The notes below the pieces were generated by a model. It had not been told where the DNA came from, did not search any database, and saw nothing but the letters and a program-made list of their open reading frames with translations. A stretch of DNA of 38,679 bases from Streptosporangiales bacterium (GTDB taxonomy: Bacteria > Actinomycetota > Actinomycetes > Streptosporangiales > WHST01). The DNA is taken from NCBI GenBank assembly GCA_009379955.1, contig WHST01000059.1, forward strand, positions 1 to 38,679, read 5' to 3'. Numbering within the stretch: position 1 is the stretch's first letter; the number at the start of each line of letters is the position of its first letter. The position numbers and the translations under genes were made by a program. Shown here in pieces: positions 30,820 to 38,570 of this stretch.

Positions 30820-30835
30820 TAGTGTCGTGTACGTG
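30820..30835 (+). promoter_or_regulatory. Predicted -10 box for a leaderless M48 peptidase mRNA
   Basis: TAGTGT (30820-30825) lies seven bases before GTG 30833, with no Shine-Dalgarno sequence. This supports the GTG over the upstream in-frame ATG at 30797. Confidence 0.45.
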
Positions 30836-31894
30836 ACAACCCCAGCAGGCGGCGCGAGTGGCGGCGACGGCAACGAGGTCGTCGAGCGACACCGGATCGA
30901 CTTCCCTGGACTCAGCTCGCGGGCGTACGAACACCCGGCCGACCGCTCGGCGCTGACCGCGCTGCGCAAGGTGCCGTACGCGGACTCCGTCCTCAAGCGG
31001 CTGGCCGGCCTGTTCAGCGAGCGCCGGTTGCGACTGCTCCACCTCGCGTCCGCGGTCCGGGTGGAGGAGGGGCAGCTGGCGTACCTGCACGAGCTGAGGC
31101 TCGACGCGGCGAAGACGCTCGACCTGCCCGAGATCCCCGAGCTGTACGTCACCGCCGATCCCACCGTCAACGCCGCCACCCTCGGCGTCGACCGGCCGTT
31201 CATCGTGATCAACAGCGCCACGCTCGATCTCTACGACGAGGACGAACTGCGGTTCGTCATCGGTCACGAGATGGGACACGTGCTGTCCGGGCACGCGCTG
31301 TACAGCTCGGTGCTCTTCTCGCTGATGCGGGTGTCCGGACTCGGCACCACGATCCCCCTCGGCGGGCTCGCGATCGCGGGCATCGTGCAGGCGCTCAAGG
31401 AGTGGTTCCGCAAGGCGGAGCTCTCCGCCGACCGTGCCGGGCTGCTGGTGGGCCAGGATGTCGCGGCCGCCACCCGCGCGCACATGAAGATGGCGGCCGG
31501 GGTCGACGTCGCCGACATGAGCTTCGGCGCCTTCCTGCGCCAGGGCGAGGAGTACGCGAGCACGGGCGATGCGCGCGACGGCGTCGCCCGGCTGATGAAC
31601 ATGCTGGCGACGACGCACCCGTTCGCCGCGGTCCGTGCCGTCGAGCTCGGCAGGTGGGTCGGCTCGGGCGACTACGACCGCATCAGGGGCGGCGACTACG
31701 CGCGTCGCGAGGACGACGCGGAGACCTCGTTCACCGACGAGGTCAAGCGGGCCGCGGCGTCGTACAAGGACTCCTGGGACAACTCCGAGGACGCCCTCGT
31801 CAAGACCCTGCGCGATCTCGGCGGCGGTGTCGCCGACGTCGGCGGACGCGTCTTCGAGAGGGTCCGCGACTACGTCCGCCCGCGCTCTGGCTGA
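30833..31894 (+). CDS. M48 family zinc metallopeptidase
   Basis: This 353-residue protein has a zinc peptidase motif HEMGH (145-149) and a third ligand in AELSADRAG (Glu196). The preceding VNAATLGVDRPFIVINSATL matches the M48 (HtpX/Ste24/Oma1-like) fold. A hydrophobic stretch around 155-187 may lie against or in the membrane. There is no signal peptide. The C-terminal part (about 290-353) is charged and helical (KRAAASYKDSWDNSEDALVK). A quality-control protease role for membrane proteins is the family norm; the substrate is unknown. GTG 30833 is supported by the leaderless-type -10 box. Confidence 0.88.
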   Translation: MTTPAGGASGGDGNEVVERHRIDFPGLSSRAYEHPADRSALTALRKVPYADSVLKRLAGLFSERRLRLLHLASAVRVEEGQLAYLHELRLDAAKTLDLPEIPELYVTADPTVNAATLGVDRPFIVINSATLDLYDEDELRFVIGHEMGHVLSGHALYSSVLFSLMRVSGLGTTIPLGGLAIAGIVQALKEWFRKAELSADRAGLLVGQDVAAATRAHMKMAAGVDVADMSFGAFLRQGEEYASTGDARDGVARLMNMLATTHPFAAVRAVELGRWVGSGDYDRIRGGDYARREDDAETSFTDEVKRAAASYKDSWDNSEDALVKTLRDLGGGVADVGGRVFERVRDYVRPRSG

Positions 31895-31898
31895 ACCT

Positions 31899-31952
31899 CG
31901 TGAGGGGCACCACCACCGCGTCATGGCACGGTGAGGGTGCCCCTCACGGGTT
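31899..31952. terminator. Bidirectional hairpin containing the dispersed 28-bp motif, copy 2
   Basis: CGTGAGGGGCACC (31899-31911) pairs perfectly with GGTGCCCCTCACG (31936-31948) around a 24-base loop, between convergent genes. Bases 31925-31952 are identical to 10723-10750. The left arms of the two copies differ, although each still pairs with the shared right arm. Confidence 0.7.
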
Positions 31953-31967
31953 AGGTCCAGGCAGCGG

Positions 31968-33167
31968 CTAGGACTGTTCGGCCGGCAAGGGGTCGGTGCC
32001 GCTGCCGTTCGTCCTCGGCACCCAGCGATGCAGCGCGGCGATCGCGAGCAGGGCGATGCCGCCCATCGCGAGCACGGCGGGGCCAAGCGCGACCGCGGCG
32101 CTCACGGCGCTGACCGCCATCGGCCCGACCGCGGTGCCCAGGTCAGGGGCGAGGCGCCAGGCGCCGAGGAACGCCGCGCGACCGATCGGCGGTGACAGGT
32201 CCGCGCCGATCGTCATGATCAGGCCGGCGCCCAGACCGTTGCCGAAGCCCATCAGGAGCGCGACGCCGAGCAGCGTGCCCGGGCCGTGGCTGAGTGGCAG
32301 CAGCAGGTGGGCGACGCCGAGGATGAACATCGACGGCACCGCGATCCACATCCGGCCGAAGTGGTCCATGACCTTGCCGGCCGGGTAGAAGAGCAGCATG
32401 TCGACGGCGCCCGAGACGCCGTAGATGAGGCTCGTGGTCGTCGGGCTCAGGTTGAGCTGGTCGGCCCACAGCGGCACGACGACCTGCCGCGACGCGCGCA
32501 CGGCGCCGAACAGCAGCGCGGTGAAGCCGAGGGTGCGGAGTACGGGCCAGTGCCGCCTGATCACGTGGAGCGTCGGCGTCGGCTCCGCGGCGACGCGGCT
32601 GCGGCGGCTGACATCGGCGACGAGCAGGAGCAGGACGCCGGCCGAGACGGCGGCCACGAGGTAGACCACGTACGCGCCCTTGGTGCCGAGCAGGTGCATC
32701 GCGCCCGCGCCGACGAACGGGCCGAGGAACATGCCGATGCGCTGCATGCCACCGAGCGTCGACAGGCCGCGTCCGCGCATCCGGAACGGCATGACCTCAG
32801 CGACGTACGACTGGCGCGCCAGCGACCACACCGAGGTGGCGAGTCCCGTACCGAAGATCCCGAGCGCCAGCGCCCACACCGACGGCGCGAGCAGGCAGCC
32901 GGTGATCCCGACGACGGCCACGCCGGACGCGATCACCATGGCGTTGCGCTCGCCCACCCGGCTCGCGAGCGCCCCGGCGGGGATGTCGCCGATGATCTGC
33001 CCGAGACCGATGAGCGCGACGACCAGGCCGGCGATGCCCACGGACGCGCCGAGCTCCCGTGCCGTCAGTGCGACCACGGGGATGATCGCGCCCTGCCCGA
33101 TGCTGTAGACGAGCGACGGACCGTACACCGAGGCCACCATGGTGCGCATGCGAGGCGTGTCGGGCAT
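31968..33167 (-). CDS. MFS transporter
   Basis: This 399-residue major-facilitator permease has 12 predicted helices. The motif-A-like loop GDIPAGALASRVGERNAMVI follows helix 2, and LARQSYVAEVMPFRMRGRGL lies between helices 4 and 5. The middle loop is basic. It resembles drug-efflux (DHA1) members, and no substrate can be named. GAGGAG precedes the ATG. It lies 92 bp downstream of the exonuclease gene on the same strand and could be read through from the Hsp70-FtsK operon. MFS genes are found near ino1 in other actinobacteria, so it is more likely part of the core neighbourhood. Confidence 0.9.
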   Translation of the reverse strand: MPDTPRMRTMVASVYGPSLVYSIGQGAIIPVVALTARELGASVGIAGLVVALIGLGQIIGDIPAGALASRVGERNAMVIASGVAVVGITGCLLAPSVWALALGIFGTGLATSVWSLARQSYVAEVMPFRMRGRGLSTLGGMQRIGMFLGPFVGAGAMHLLGTKGAYVVYLVAAVSAGVLLLLVADVSRRSRVAAEPTPTLHVIRRHWPVLRTLGFTALLFGAVRASRQVVVPLWADQLNLSPTTTSLIYGVSGAVDMLLFYPAGKVMDHFGRMWIAVPSMFILGVAHLLLPLSHGPGTLLGVALLMGFGNGLGAGLIMTIGADLSPPIGRAAFLGAWRLAPDLGTAVGPMAVSAVSAAVALGPAVLAMGGIALLAIAALHRWVPRTNGSGTDPLPAEQS

Positions 33168-33259
33168 CGGCTCCTCTGTCGGGCTCGGTTCGACGGTACT
33201 CCCGATCCAAAATACCTCGGTGACAGAGTGATCAAGGTCACCGTGTCCCGGGCGCCGGG

Positions 33260-33838
33260 TCAGCGCCAGCGCATGATGTTCGCGAGCAGGACGCCCTGCT
33301 CGACCGCGTCGTCGAGCGCGTTGTGCGTGTGCGGCAGGTCGGCGTGCAGGTGGCTCGGCATCTGCCGCTTCGTCGACCGGCTGATCGGGCGGGCGGCGCG
33401 CGCGGCGTACAGGGTCTTGATGTCGAGGGCGCGGCCGTGGCCGAACGGGGAGCGGCCGCCGAACGACATCAGGTACCAGTACGTGAACAGCCAGTCGAAG
33501 CCGAGCGGGTACGCGGCGAAGACCGCCGACGCCTCGAACCGCTCGGCCGTCTCGTCGACCCAGTCGGCGAACGAGGTCATCGCCTCCTCGGGCGTCCTCG
33601 CCGACCGCAGCAGCTCGTCACGGTCGAGACCCGACACCACGAGCGCCTCGGGAACGAACGCGTCGCTGATCGGCTTCAGCTCCGCGTACCAGGTGTCGGC
33701 GTGCGGGTCGCTCGGTGGCGCGAACCCGTCGGCGTCGTACGTGCCCGCGACGGACGCCCCGAGCGACAGCATCGAGTACGGGCCGGGGATCGGGCCGTCG
33801 GCCTCGATGTCCACGCTGAAGTACACGTCACGCTTCAT
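33260..33838 (-). CDS. 3'-5' exonuclease (DEDDh, DnaQ-like)
   Basis: This 192-residue RNase H-fold exonuclease has Asp10 and Glu12 in VYFSVDIEADG, a candidate third acid Asp115 (PLGFDWLF) and the His/Asp pair in PHTHNALDDAVEQG (His172, Asp177), giving the DEDDh order. No other domain is present, so it may act on DNA or RNA. GGAG lies five bases before the ATG. It starts nine bases after the stop of the tail-anchored protein gene, placing it in the Hsp70-FtsK operon. That context suggests nucleic-acid processing by the complex, but a housekeeping gene placed there by chance cannot be excluded. Confidence 0.82.
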   Translation of the reverse strand: MKRDVYFSVDIEADGPIPGPYSMLSLGASVAGTYDADGFAPPSDPHADTWYAELKPISDAFVPEALVVSGLDRDELLRSARTPEEAMTSFADWVDETAERFEASAVFAAYPLGFDWLFTYWYLMSFGGRSPFGHGRALDIKTLYAARAARPISRSTKRQMPSHLHADLPHTHNALDDAVEQGVLLANIMRWR

Positions 33839-33847
33839 CGACGCTCC

Positions 33848-34306
33848 TCACACGATGACGGCGATCAGCACCACGAGGACCAGCAGGGCGATCGCTGCGA
33901 CGATCCCGACCTTACGACGCCACTGCCGTGCGCGTTCCGCGGCGGCGGCCGCGTGCTCGCGCGCGGCCGCGAGCGCGGCGGTGTCGTCGGCGAGCTGTCG
34001 CTCGACGCGCGCCAGGCCGTTGCGCGCCGACGCGATCGACGTCGGCTCCGGCACGTCGACCTTCGTGGCCGGGCCGTCCGCGGCGATCGCGTGGTCGTGG
34101 AACGCCTGGTCGACCGCCGTACGCGTGCGGGCCAGGTGGTCCTCGAGCTCCTGCCGCGCCGCGACGGACCGGCGCAGCCGGTCGTCCGCCGCGCCCCTGG
34201 CCCCGTCGGCGTCGTCGTCGATCCGGCGGCGCCTGGTCGCGCCGGCCGCCGGCGCCCGCTCCAGGGTGCGCAGCGCCTCGACGTACTCGTCCCAGGCCGA
34301 GGTCAT
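33848..34306 (-). CDS. Tail-anchored coiled-coil protein
   Basis: This 152-residue protein has no recognised family. Residues 1-130 are charged and helical, with heptad-like Arg/Glu/Ala-rich segments (QELEDHLARTRTAVDQAFHD and ADDTAALAAAREHAAAAAER). A single hydrophobic segment at 133-152 ends at the C-terminus, giving a tail-anchored topology with the bulk in the cytoplasm. The ATG overlaps the FtsK-like gene stop by four bases. It may tether the soluble ATPase or Hsp70 to the membrane, an inference from topology and operon position. Confidence 0.75.
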   Translation of the reverse strand: MTSAWDEYVEALRTLERAPAAGATRRRRIDDDADGARGAADDRLRRSVAARQELEDHLARTRTAVDQAFHDHAIAADGPATKVDVPEPTSIASARNGLARVERQLADDTAALAAAREHAAAAAERARQWRRKVGIVAAIALLVLVVLIAVIV

Positions 34307-37011
34307 CGCCTCACGACCAACCGGTCGACGTCGCCGGCCGCGAGTGGGGCGAACGGCACGAGGGTCATGGGTTGGTCGCGCAGGCCGTCCCAGAACAGCG
34401 CGCGGTAGCGCTCCGACGACCACCGCGTCAGCGGGCCGCAGATCTTGCGCACGCCGTCGAGCGGGTGCCGCAGGAACAGGTAGGCGCCGAGGTTGGAGCG
34501 GCTCGGGCCGAGTTGGTCGACGCACGTCTGCAGGCGGTTCCACCAGGCGTACGTGACGATGCCGGCGGCCGGGCCGTCCTTGACGATTGCGCGGAACGTG
34601 TCGCGGTGCGCCGCAGGGAGGCGGTGCAGGCCGAGACCGACGACGTGCACTGGATCGTCGGCGGCGGTGCCCGTCGTGATCAGGTCATGCAGTGCGGCGA
34701 GACGTAGGCCCAGGTCGCCACCGGCGGCGACCTCGACCGTGCTGCCGAGCCGTCGCAGCGCATCCACCAGCGCCGCCCGGCCCTCGGCGAGCACGTCGTC
34801 GGCCGGCAGCAGGTCGAGCACGACGAACCGGCCGGGCCGCGTGCGGGCGAGCGAGACGGCGACGCCGGTGAGCACGCCGAGCGCGTCGGACGCCCCGTCG
34901 CCGAGCACGGCGAGTCCGGCACCCGGCTCGGCGCGGACGGTCATCGTCGCCGGCTCCTCCGCGACACTGATCGGCATGCCGAGCCAGACCTGGTACGACC
35001 CGGCGTCGCCGGCGTCGGCGATGCCGGGTGGGACGGTGACGAGCGACGCAGCCTCGCCGACCCGGAACACCCGCGGTGGTCGCCGGTCGCCGCTGCGCTC
35101 CCACAGCCGGCGGCGCAGGTCGTCGAGCACGGCGCGGTCGGCGTACGACACGAGGACGCGGCGGTTGGCCTCGACCGCGCCGTAGGTGTCGTTGAGCACG
35201 GCCTCGCCGCGGAACCGCAGCTCGGCGGCGGCGGTGTTCATCAGCTGCAGCATGTGCTGGGAGTCCGACGGCGTGGTCTTGAGCACGATGCGGTACGGCA
35301 CCTGCCCGAAGATCGACTCGCGCTTGGTCGCCAGCCGCTGGATGCCGGTGAGGCTCTGCGTGGCGAGCACGACATGGACGCCGTAGGCGCGGCCCTGGCG
35401 CACGAGGCGTTCGAGCAGCCGGATCGCCTCGTCGGCGACGCCGCCGTCGTCCTCGAAGAGCACCTGGAACTCGTCGAGCACGAGGAGGATCCGCGGCGGT
35501 CGGCCGGGACCGGGTGGCAGCTCGGCGATGTCGGCGACGCCGCGTTCCTTGAACAGGTCGCCGCGTCGCTCCAGCTCGGCGGACACGTGCTGCAGCACGG
35601 CGAGGCCGAACGGGCGGTCGCTGTGCACGCCGAGGACACGCACGTGGGGCAGCCAGTGCGGCCGGTCGGCGGACGGGCCGAGCGGGGCGAACTCGATGCC
35701 CTGCTTGAAGTCGAGCAGGTACATCTCGACGTCCGACGGCGCGTAGCGCACCGCGATGCCGTGCACGAGGGTGTGCAGGAGGTTGGACTTGCCGCTGCCG
35801 ACCGCGCCGCCGATCAGCACGTTGGGCAGCGGCGGGTTGCCGCTGCGCAGCCGCAGCGTCGCCGGCAGGTCGTCGTCGTACCCGACAACGGTCGCCAGCT
35901 CGTCGGTGACGGGCCGCCACCACTCGTCCTCGGGAGGCAGCGTGTCGGCGAAGTCGGCCGTGGGCAGCGTGGCGCGTCCGGCGAGGTCGGCGACGGCGTC
36001 GCACGCGGCGGTGACGACGGCGGGGTCGGGTGGCGGGTCGAGCCGGACGGGGAGGCGCTCCAGCCCGTCGAGCTCCAGCCGTCCACCCTCGATCGCCACC
36101 GGGTGCAGGAGGGTGAGCAGGTCCTCGACCGCCACGCCGCGCTCGGCGGCGAGGTCGGGGTCGTGGTGCACGAGCAGGCAGATGCCGCGCCGGTCCGCGG
36201 TCCTCGCGATCCTGACGAGCTCCCGCTGGGCGCGCGCGTCGACACCGGCCGGGTAGTCGAGGAGGACGAGTACCCGGTACGGCTCCGTCGACCTGGTCGC
36301 GGCGGCCGCGAGCTCGGCGAAGCTGCCGTGCCCGAACTGCGCGAGCCGCGCCGCGCGGCGCGACGACGTCGCCACGAGGTCGGCGAGCACGCCGCCGAGA
36401 GCGTCGGCGGCGTGGGTGGGCGGCGGCATGACGTCGGGCGCCCGCTGCTGCAGCCGGCCGAAGAGGCCCAGCGCGCCGGTGAGTCGCGGGTCGTACGCGT
36501 CGACGCGCAGCAGCGGCGGACGTGTGGACGCCACGAGCCGCAGGACGGCGTGCTGCAGCAGCTCGTACGCCGACTCCGCGCGGTCGCTCCACACCTGCCA
36601 GCCGCGCACGCTCGCCGTCGGCAGCACGATGGGCACATTCGTCCGGGAGTCGAGGCTGCCGACGCGGACGTACGAGGTCGTCGCGTCCGCGGTCGGGTGT
36701 GGCCTGGTCCAGCCGTCCGCGTCGTAGGGGAGTGAGGCGAGCCCCGGTGCCAGCTCGACGCCGCGCCGCGCCGCGACGGCTCCTGCCGCGGTCATGGCCT
36801 CGGACACGGCGCCGCCGACATCGTCGTGCGCCCGCTGCGAGGTGGTCGCGGCCTCGTCGTGCGCCTGCGTGCGGACCCGCTCCGCCTCCTGCTGCTCCGT
36901 ACGCGCCACCTGCTGCGCGGCGGGCACGAACGCGTCGAGCGCTGCGCGCAGCCCGCGCAGCCGTGCCTCCCACCCGGCGACGTCGCCGGCACCCGGCGAA
37001 CCGCCGGTCAC
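34303..37011 (-). CDS. Soluble FtsK/SpoIIIE-type ATPase with three ATPase-like modules
   Basis: This 902-residue cytoplasmic protein begins with a coiled coil (about 14-85) and has no N-terminal membrane helices, unlike FtsK or EccC. The middle module is canonical: Walker A GGAVGSGKS (ending Ser409), the segment YLLDFKQGIEFAPL, Walker B ILLVLDEF (Asp513, Glu514) and ATQSLTG. An earlier module (about 140-310) keeps a Walker-B-like YRVLVLLDY and GICLLVHHD but lacks a P-loop. A later one (about 690-860) has a degenerate loop (VLGDGASDALG) and VHVVGLGLHRL. EccC secretion ATPases also have three such modules. The GTG start overlaps the Hsp70 stop (GTGA). It may move DNA or protein; the substrate is unknown. 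Confidence 0.85.
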   Translation of the reverse strand: MTGGSPGAGDVAGWEARLRGLRAALDAFVPAAQQVARTEQQEAERVRTQAHDEAATTSQRAHDDVGGAVSEAMTAAGAVAARRGVELAPGLASLPYDADGWTRPHPTADATTSYVRVGSLDSRTNVPIVLPTASVRGWQVWSDRAESAYELLQHAVLRLVASTRPPLLRVDAYDPRLTGALGLFGRLQQRAPDVMPPPTHAADALGGVLADLVATSSRRAARLAQFGHGSFAELAAAATRSTEPYRVLVLLDYPAGVDARAQRELVRIARTADRRGICLLVHHDPDLAAERGVAVEDLLTLLHPVAIEGGRLELDGLERLPVRLDPPPDPAVVTAACDAVADLAGRATLPTADFADTLPPEDEWWRPVTDELATVVGYDDDLPATLRLRSGNPPLPNVLIGGAVGSGKSNLLHTLVHGIAVRYAPSDVEMYLLDFKQGIEFAPLGPSADRPHWLPHVRVLGVHSDRPFGLAVLQHVSAELERRGDLFKERGVADIAELPPGPGRPPRILLVLDEFQVLFEDDGGVADEAIRLLERLVRQGRAYGVHVVLATQSLTGIQRLATKRESIFGQVPYRIVLKTTPSDSQHMLQLMNTAAAELRFRGEAVLNDTYGAVEANRRVLVSYADRAVLDDLRRRLWERSGDRRPPRVFRVGEAASLVTVPPGIADAGDAGSYQVWLGMPISVAEEPATMTVRAEPGAGLAVLGDGASDALGVLTGVAVSLARTRPGRFVVLDLLPADDVLAEGRAALVDALRRLGSTVEVAAGGDLGLRLAALHDLITTGTAADDPVHVVGLGLHRLPAAHRDTFRAIVKDGPAAGIVTYAWWNRLQTCVDQLGPSRSNLGAYLFLRHPLDGVRKICGPLTRWSSERYRALFWDGLRDQPMTLVPFAPLAAGDVDRLVVRR

Positions 37012-38531
37012 TGGATCTCCAGACGGGCCATCGCCGACCGCATCTGCTCGATGTCGTCGCGCGCGATGTTGAGCGGGCGCTCCAGCTCGATCTCGCCGAG
37101 TGACCGGCCGCTCGTGCCGTCGGTGACCACGACGTGGACGACGCCGTCGGCGTCGTACGACATCGTGACCTTCATCGGCGCACCCTTGGGCAGCCCGGCG
37201 GGCAGCTCGACCGGCCTGCTGACGAGCTTGACGACGTAGTCGGGGTCGGGGTCGTCGCCCTCGGTGATCTCGACGAACCACTCGGTCTGGCCGTCGACGA
37301 GGGTGACGAACGTGTCCTCGTACTGGCACGGGATGGTGCTGTTCTTCGGGATGATCGGCGCATTGATCGGTTTGTCGGTGACGTCGTCGACGGCGATCAC
37401 GCCGATGCTCTGCGACGTGACGTCGCGGATGTCGACCTGCCCGATCGCCGGCGTCGCTGCGGGTGCGTCGTAGTGCTCCGCGGCGGCGAGGTCGGCGACG
37501 ATCGCGGCGCCGAACGCGACGACCTCGTCGGGGTTGAGGTGTGACTCCGGCGGCCGGCCCGACAGCCGTTCGAGCAGCGAGCGGACCATCGGCATCCGGG
37601 TCGAGCCGCCGACGAGCAGGACGTGGTCGATGCGGTCCCACGACGTGTCGGCCGCCTCGAGCACCGACTCCAGGATCGTCTCGGTGCGGTCGAGCAGCGG
37701 GCGGGTCAGCCGCTCGAAGGCGTCTCTGCTGACCTGCACGCGGTGGCTCCGGCCGTCCGCGGCCATGAAGACCGACGCCTGCGGGACGTTGGTCAGCGTG
37801 CGTTTCGCGAGCTCGCATTTCTCCCGCAGGTCGGACTCGATCGCGCCGCCGTCGAACAGGTCGGGCCCGCCGGCCGCGGTGATCTCGCGGTTGACGTGCA
37901 GCATCAGCTCGTTGTCGAAGTCGAAGCCGCCGAGGTTGCGGTCGCCGTCGGTGCCGAGCACGTCGAACCGGCCGCCGGCGATGTCCATCAACGTGACGTC
38001 GAACGTGCCGCCACCGAGGTCGTAGACCAGGCACACGCCGCGGTCGATCTCGTCGAGTCCGTACGCGACGGCCGCGGCGGTGGGCTCGTTGATCAGCCGC
38101 AGCGCACGCAGGCCCGCGATCTCCGCGGCGTCGAGCGTGGCCGTACGGCGCGCGTCGTCGAAGTACGCCGGGACGGTGATGACGACGTCGTCGACCCGGG
38201 TGCCCAGCATCATCTCGGCGTCGTCGGCGAGCCGGCGCAGGATGAACGCGGAGACCTCTTCTGGGCGGTACTGGGTGCCTGCGGCGTCGACGAACGACCA
38301 GTGCGGGTCGCCCATGAAGCGCTTGACGAACCGCACGCTCTCGTCCGGCATCGTCACGGCCGTACGACTGGCGGTCGAGCCGACGAGTACCTGGTCGCCG
38401 GTGAACAGCACGACGGACGGCGTGATGTTGTCACCCTCGCGGCTGCGCAGGATCTCCGGGCGACCGTCATCGCGGACCACGGCGACCGCGGAGTACGTCG
38501 TCCCGAGGTCGATGCCGAGTGCCCGAGCCAC
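37008..38531 (-). CDS. Hsp70-family protein lacking the lid domain
   Basis: This 507-residue protein has a complete actin-like ATPase domain: phosphate 1 IDLGTTYSAV (7-16), phosphate 2 VYDLGGGTFDVTLMD (169-183), the INEPTAAAVAYGLDE segment and the adenosine motif LLVGGSTRMPMV. A linker-like DVTSQSIGVIAVDD leads to a beta substrate-binding domain (about 390-490). The helical lid and C-terminal tail of DnaK (usually about 610-640 residues) are absent, so it cannot be the housekeeping DnaK. No grpE or dnaJ is adjacent. GTG 38531 has GGAG four bases upstream. It leads the operon and is coupled to the FtsK-like gene, suggesting it remodels or gates that ATPase or its substrate. Confidence 0.92.
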   Translation of the reverse strand: MARALGIDLGTTYSAVAVVRDDGRPEILRSREGDNITPSVVLFTGDQVLVGSTASRTAVTMPDESVRFVKRFMGDPHWSFVDAAGTQYRPEEVSAFILRRLADDAEMMLGTRVDDVVITVPAYFDDARRTATLDAAEIAGLRALRLINEPTAAAVAYGLDEIDRGVCLVYDLGGGTFDVTLMDIAGGRFDVLGTDGDRNLGGFDFDNELMLHVNREITAAGGPDLFDGGAIESDLREKCELAKRTLTNVPQASVFMAADGRSHRVQVSRDAFERLTRPLLDRTETILESVLEAADTSWDRIDHVLLVGGSTRMPMVRSLLERLSGRPPESHLNPDEVVAFGAAIVADLAAAEHYDAPAATPAIGQVDIRDVTSQSIGVIAVDDVTDKPINAPIIPKNSTIPCQYEDTFVTLVDGQTEWFVEITEGDDPDPDYVVKLVSRPVELPAGLPKGAPMKVTMSYDADGVVHVVVTDGTSGRSLGEIELERPLNIARDDIEQMRSAMARLEIQ

Positions 38532-38570
38532 GTTTCTCCCTCTAGATGAATGATTCCGTGAAGCTGCTGG

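Noticed and set aside
34303-37011. Type VII secretion ATPase EccC
   Set aside because: There are no membrane helices, no esx genes and no other ecc genes nearby; only the three-module plan is similar.
37012-38034. Upstream extension of the FtsK-like reading frame to 1243 residues
   Set aside because: The extension overlaps the Hsp70 gene in another frame and is Arg-rich without family similarity. The GTG at 37011 overlapping the Hsp70 stop is the natural start.
37008-38531. Housekeeping DnaK
   Set aside because: It lacks the lid and C-terminal tail, has no grpE/dnaJ neighbours, and is coupled to an FtsK-like gene.
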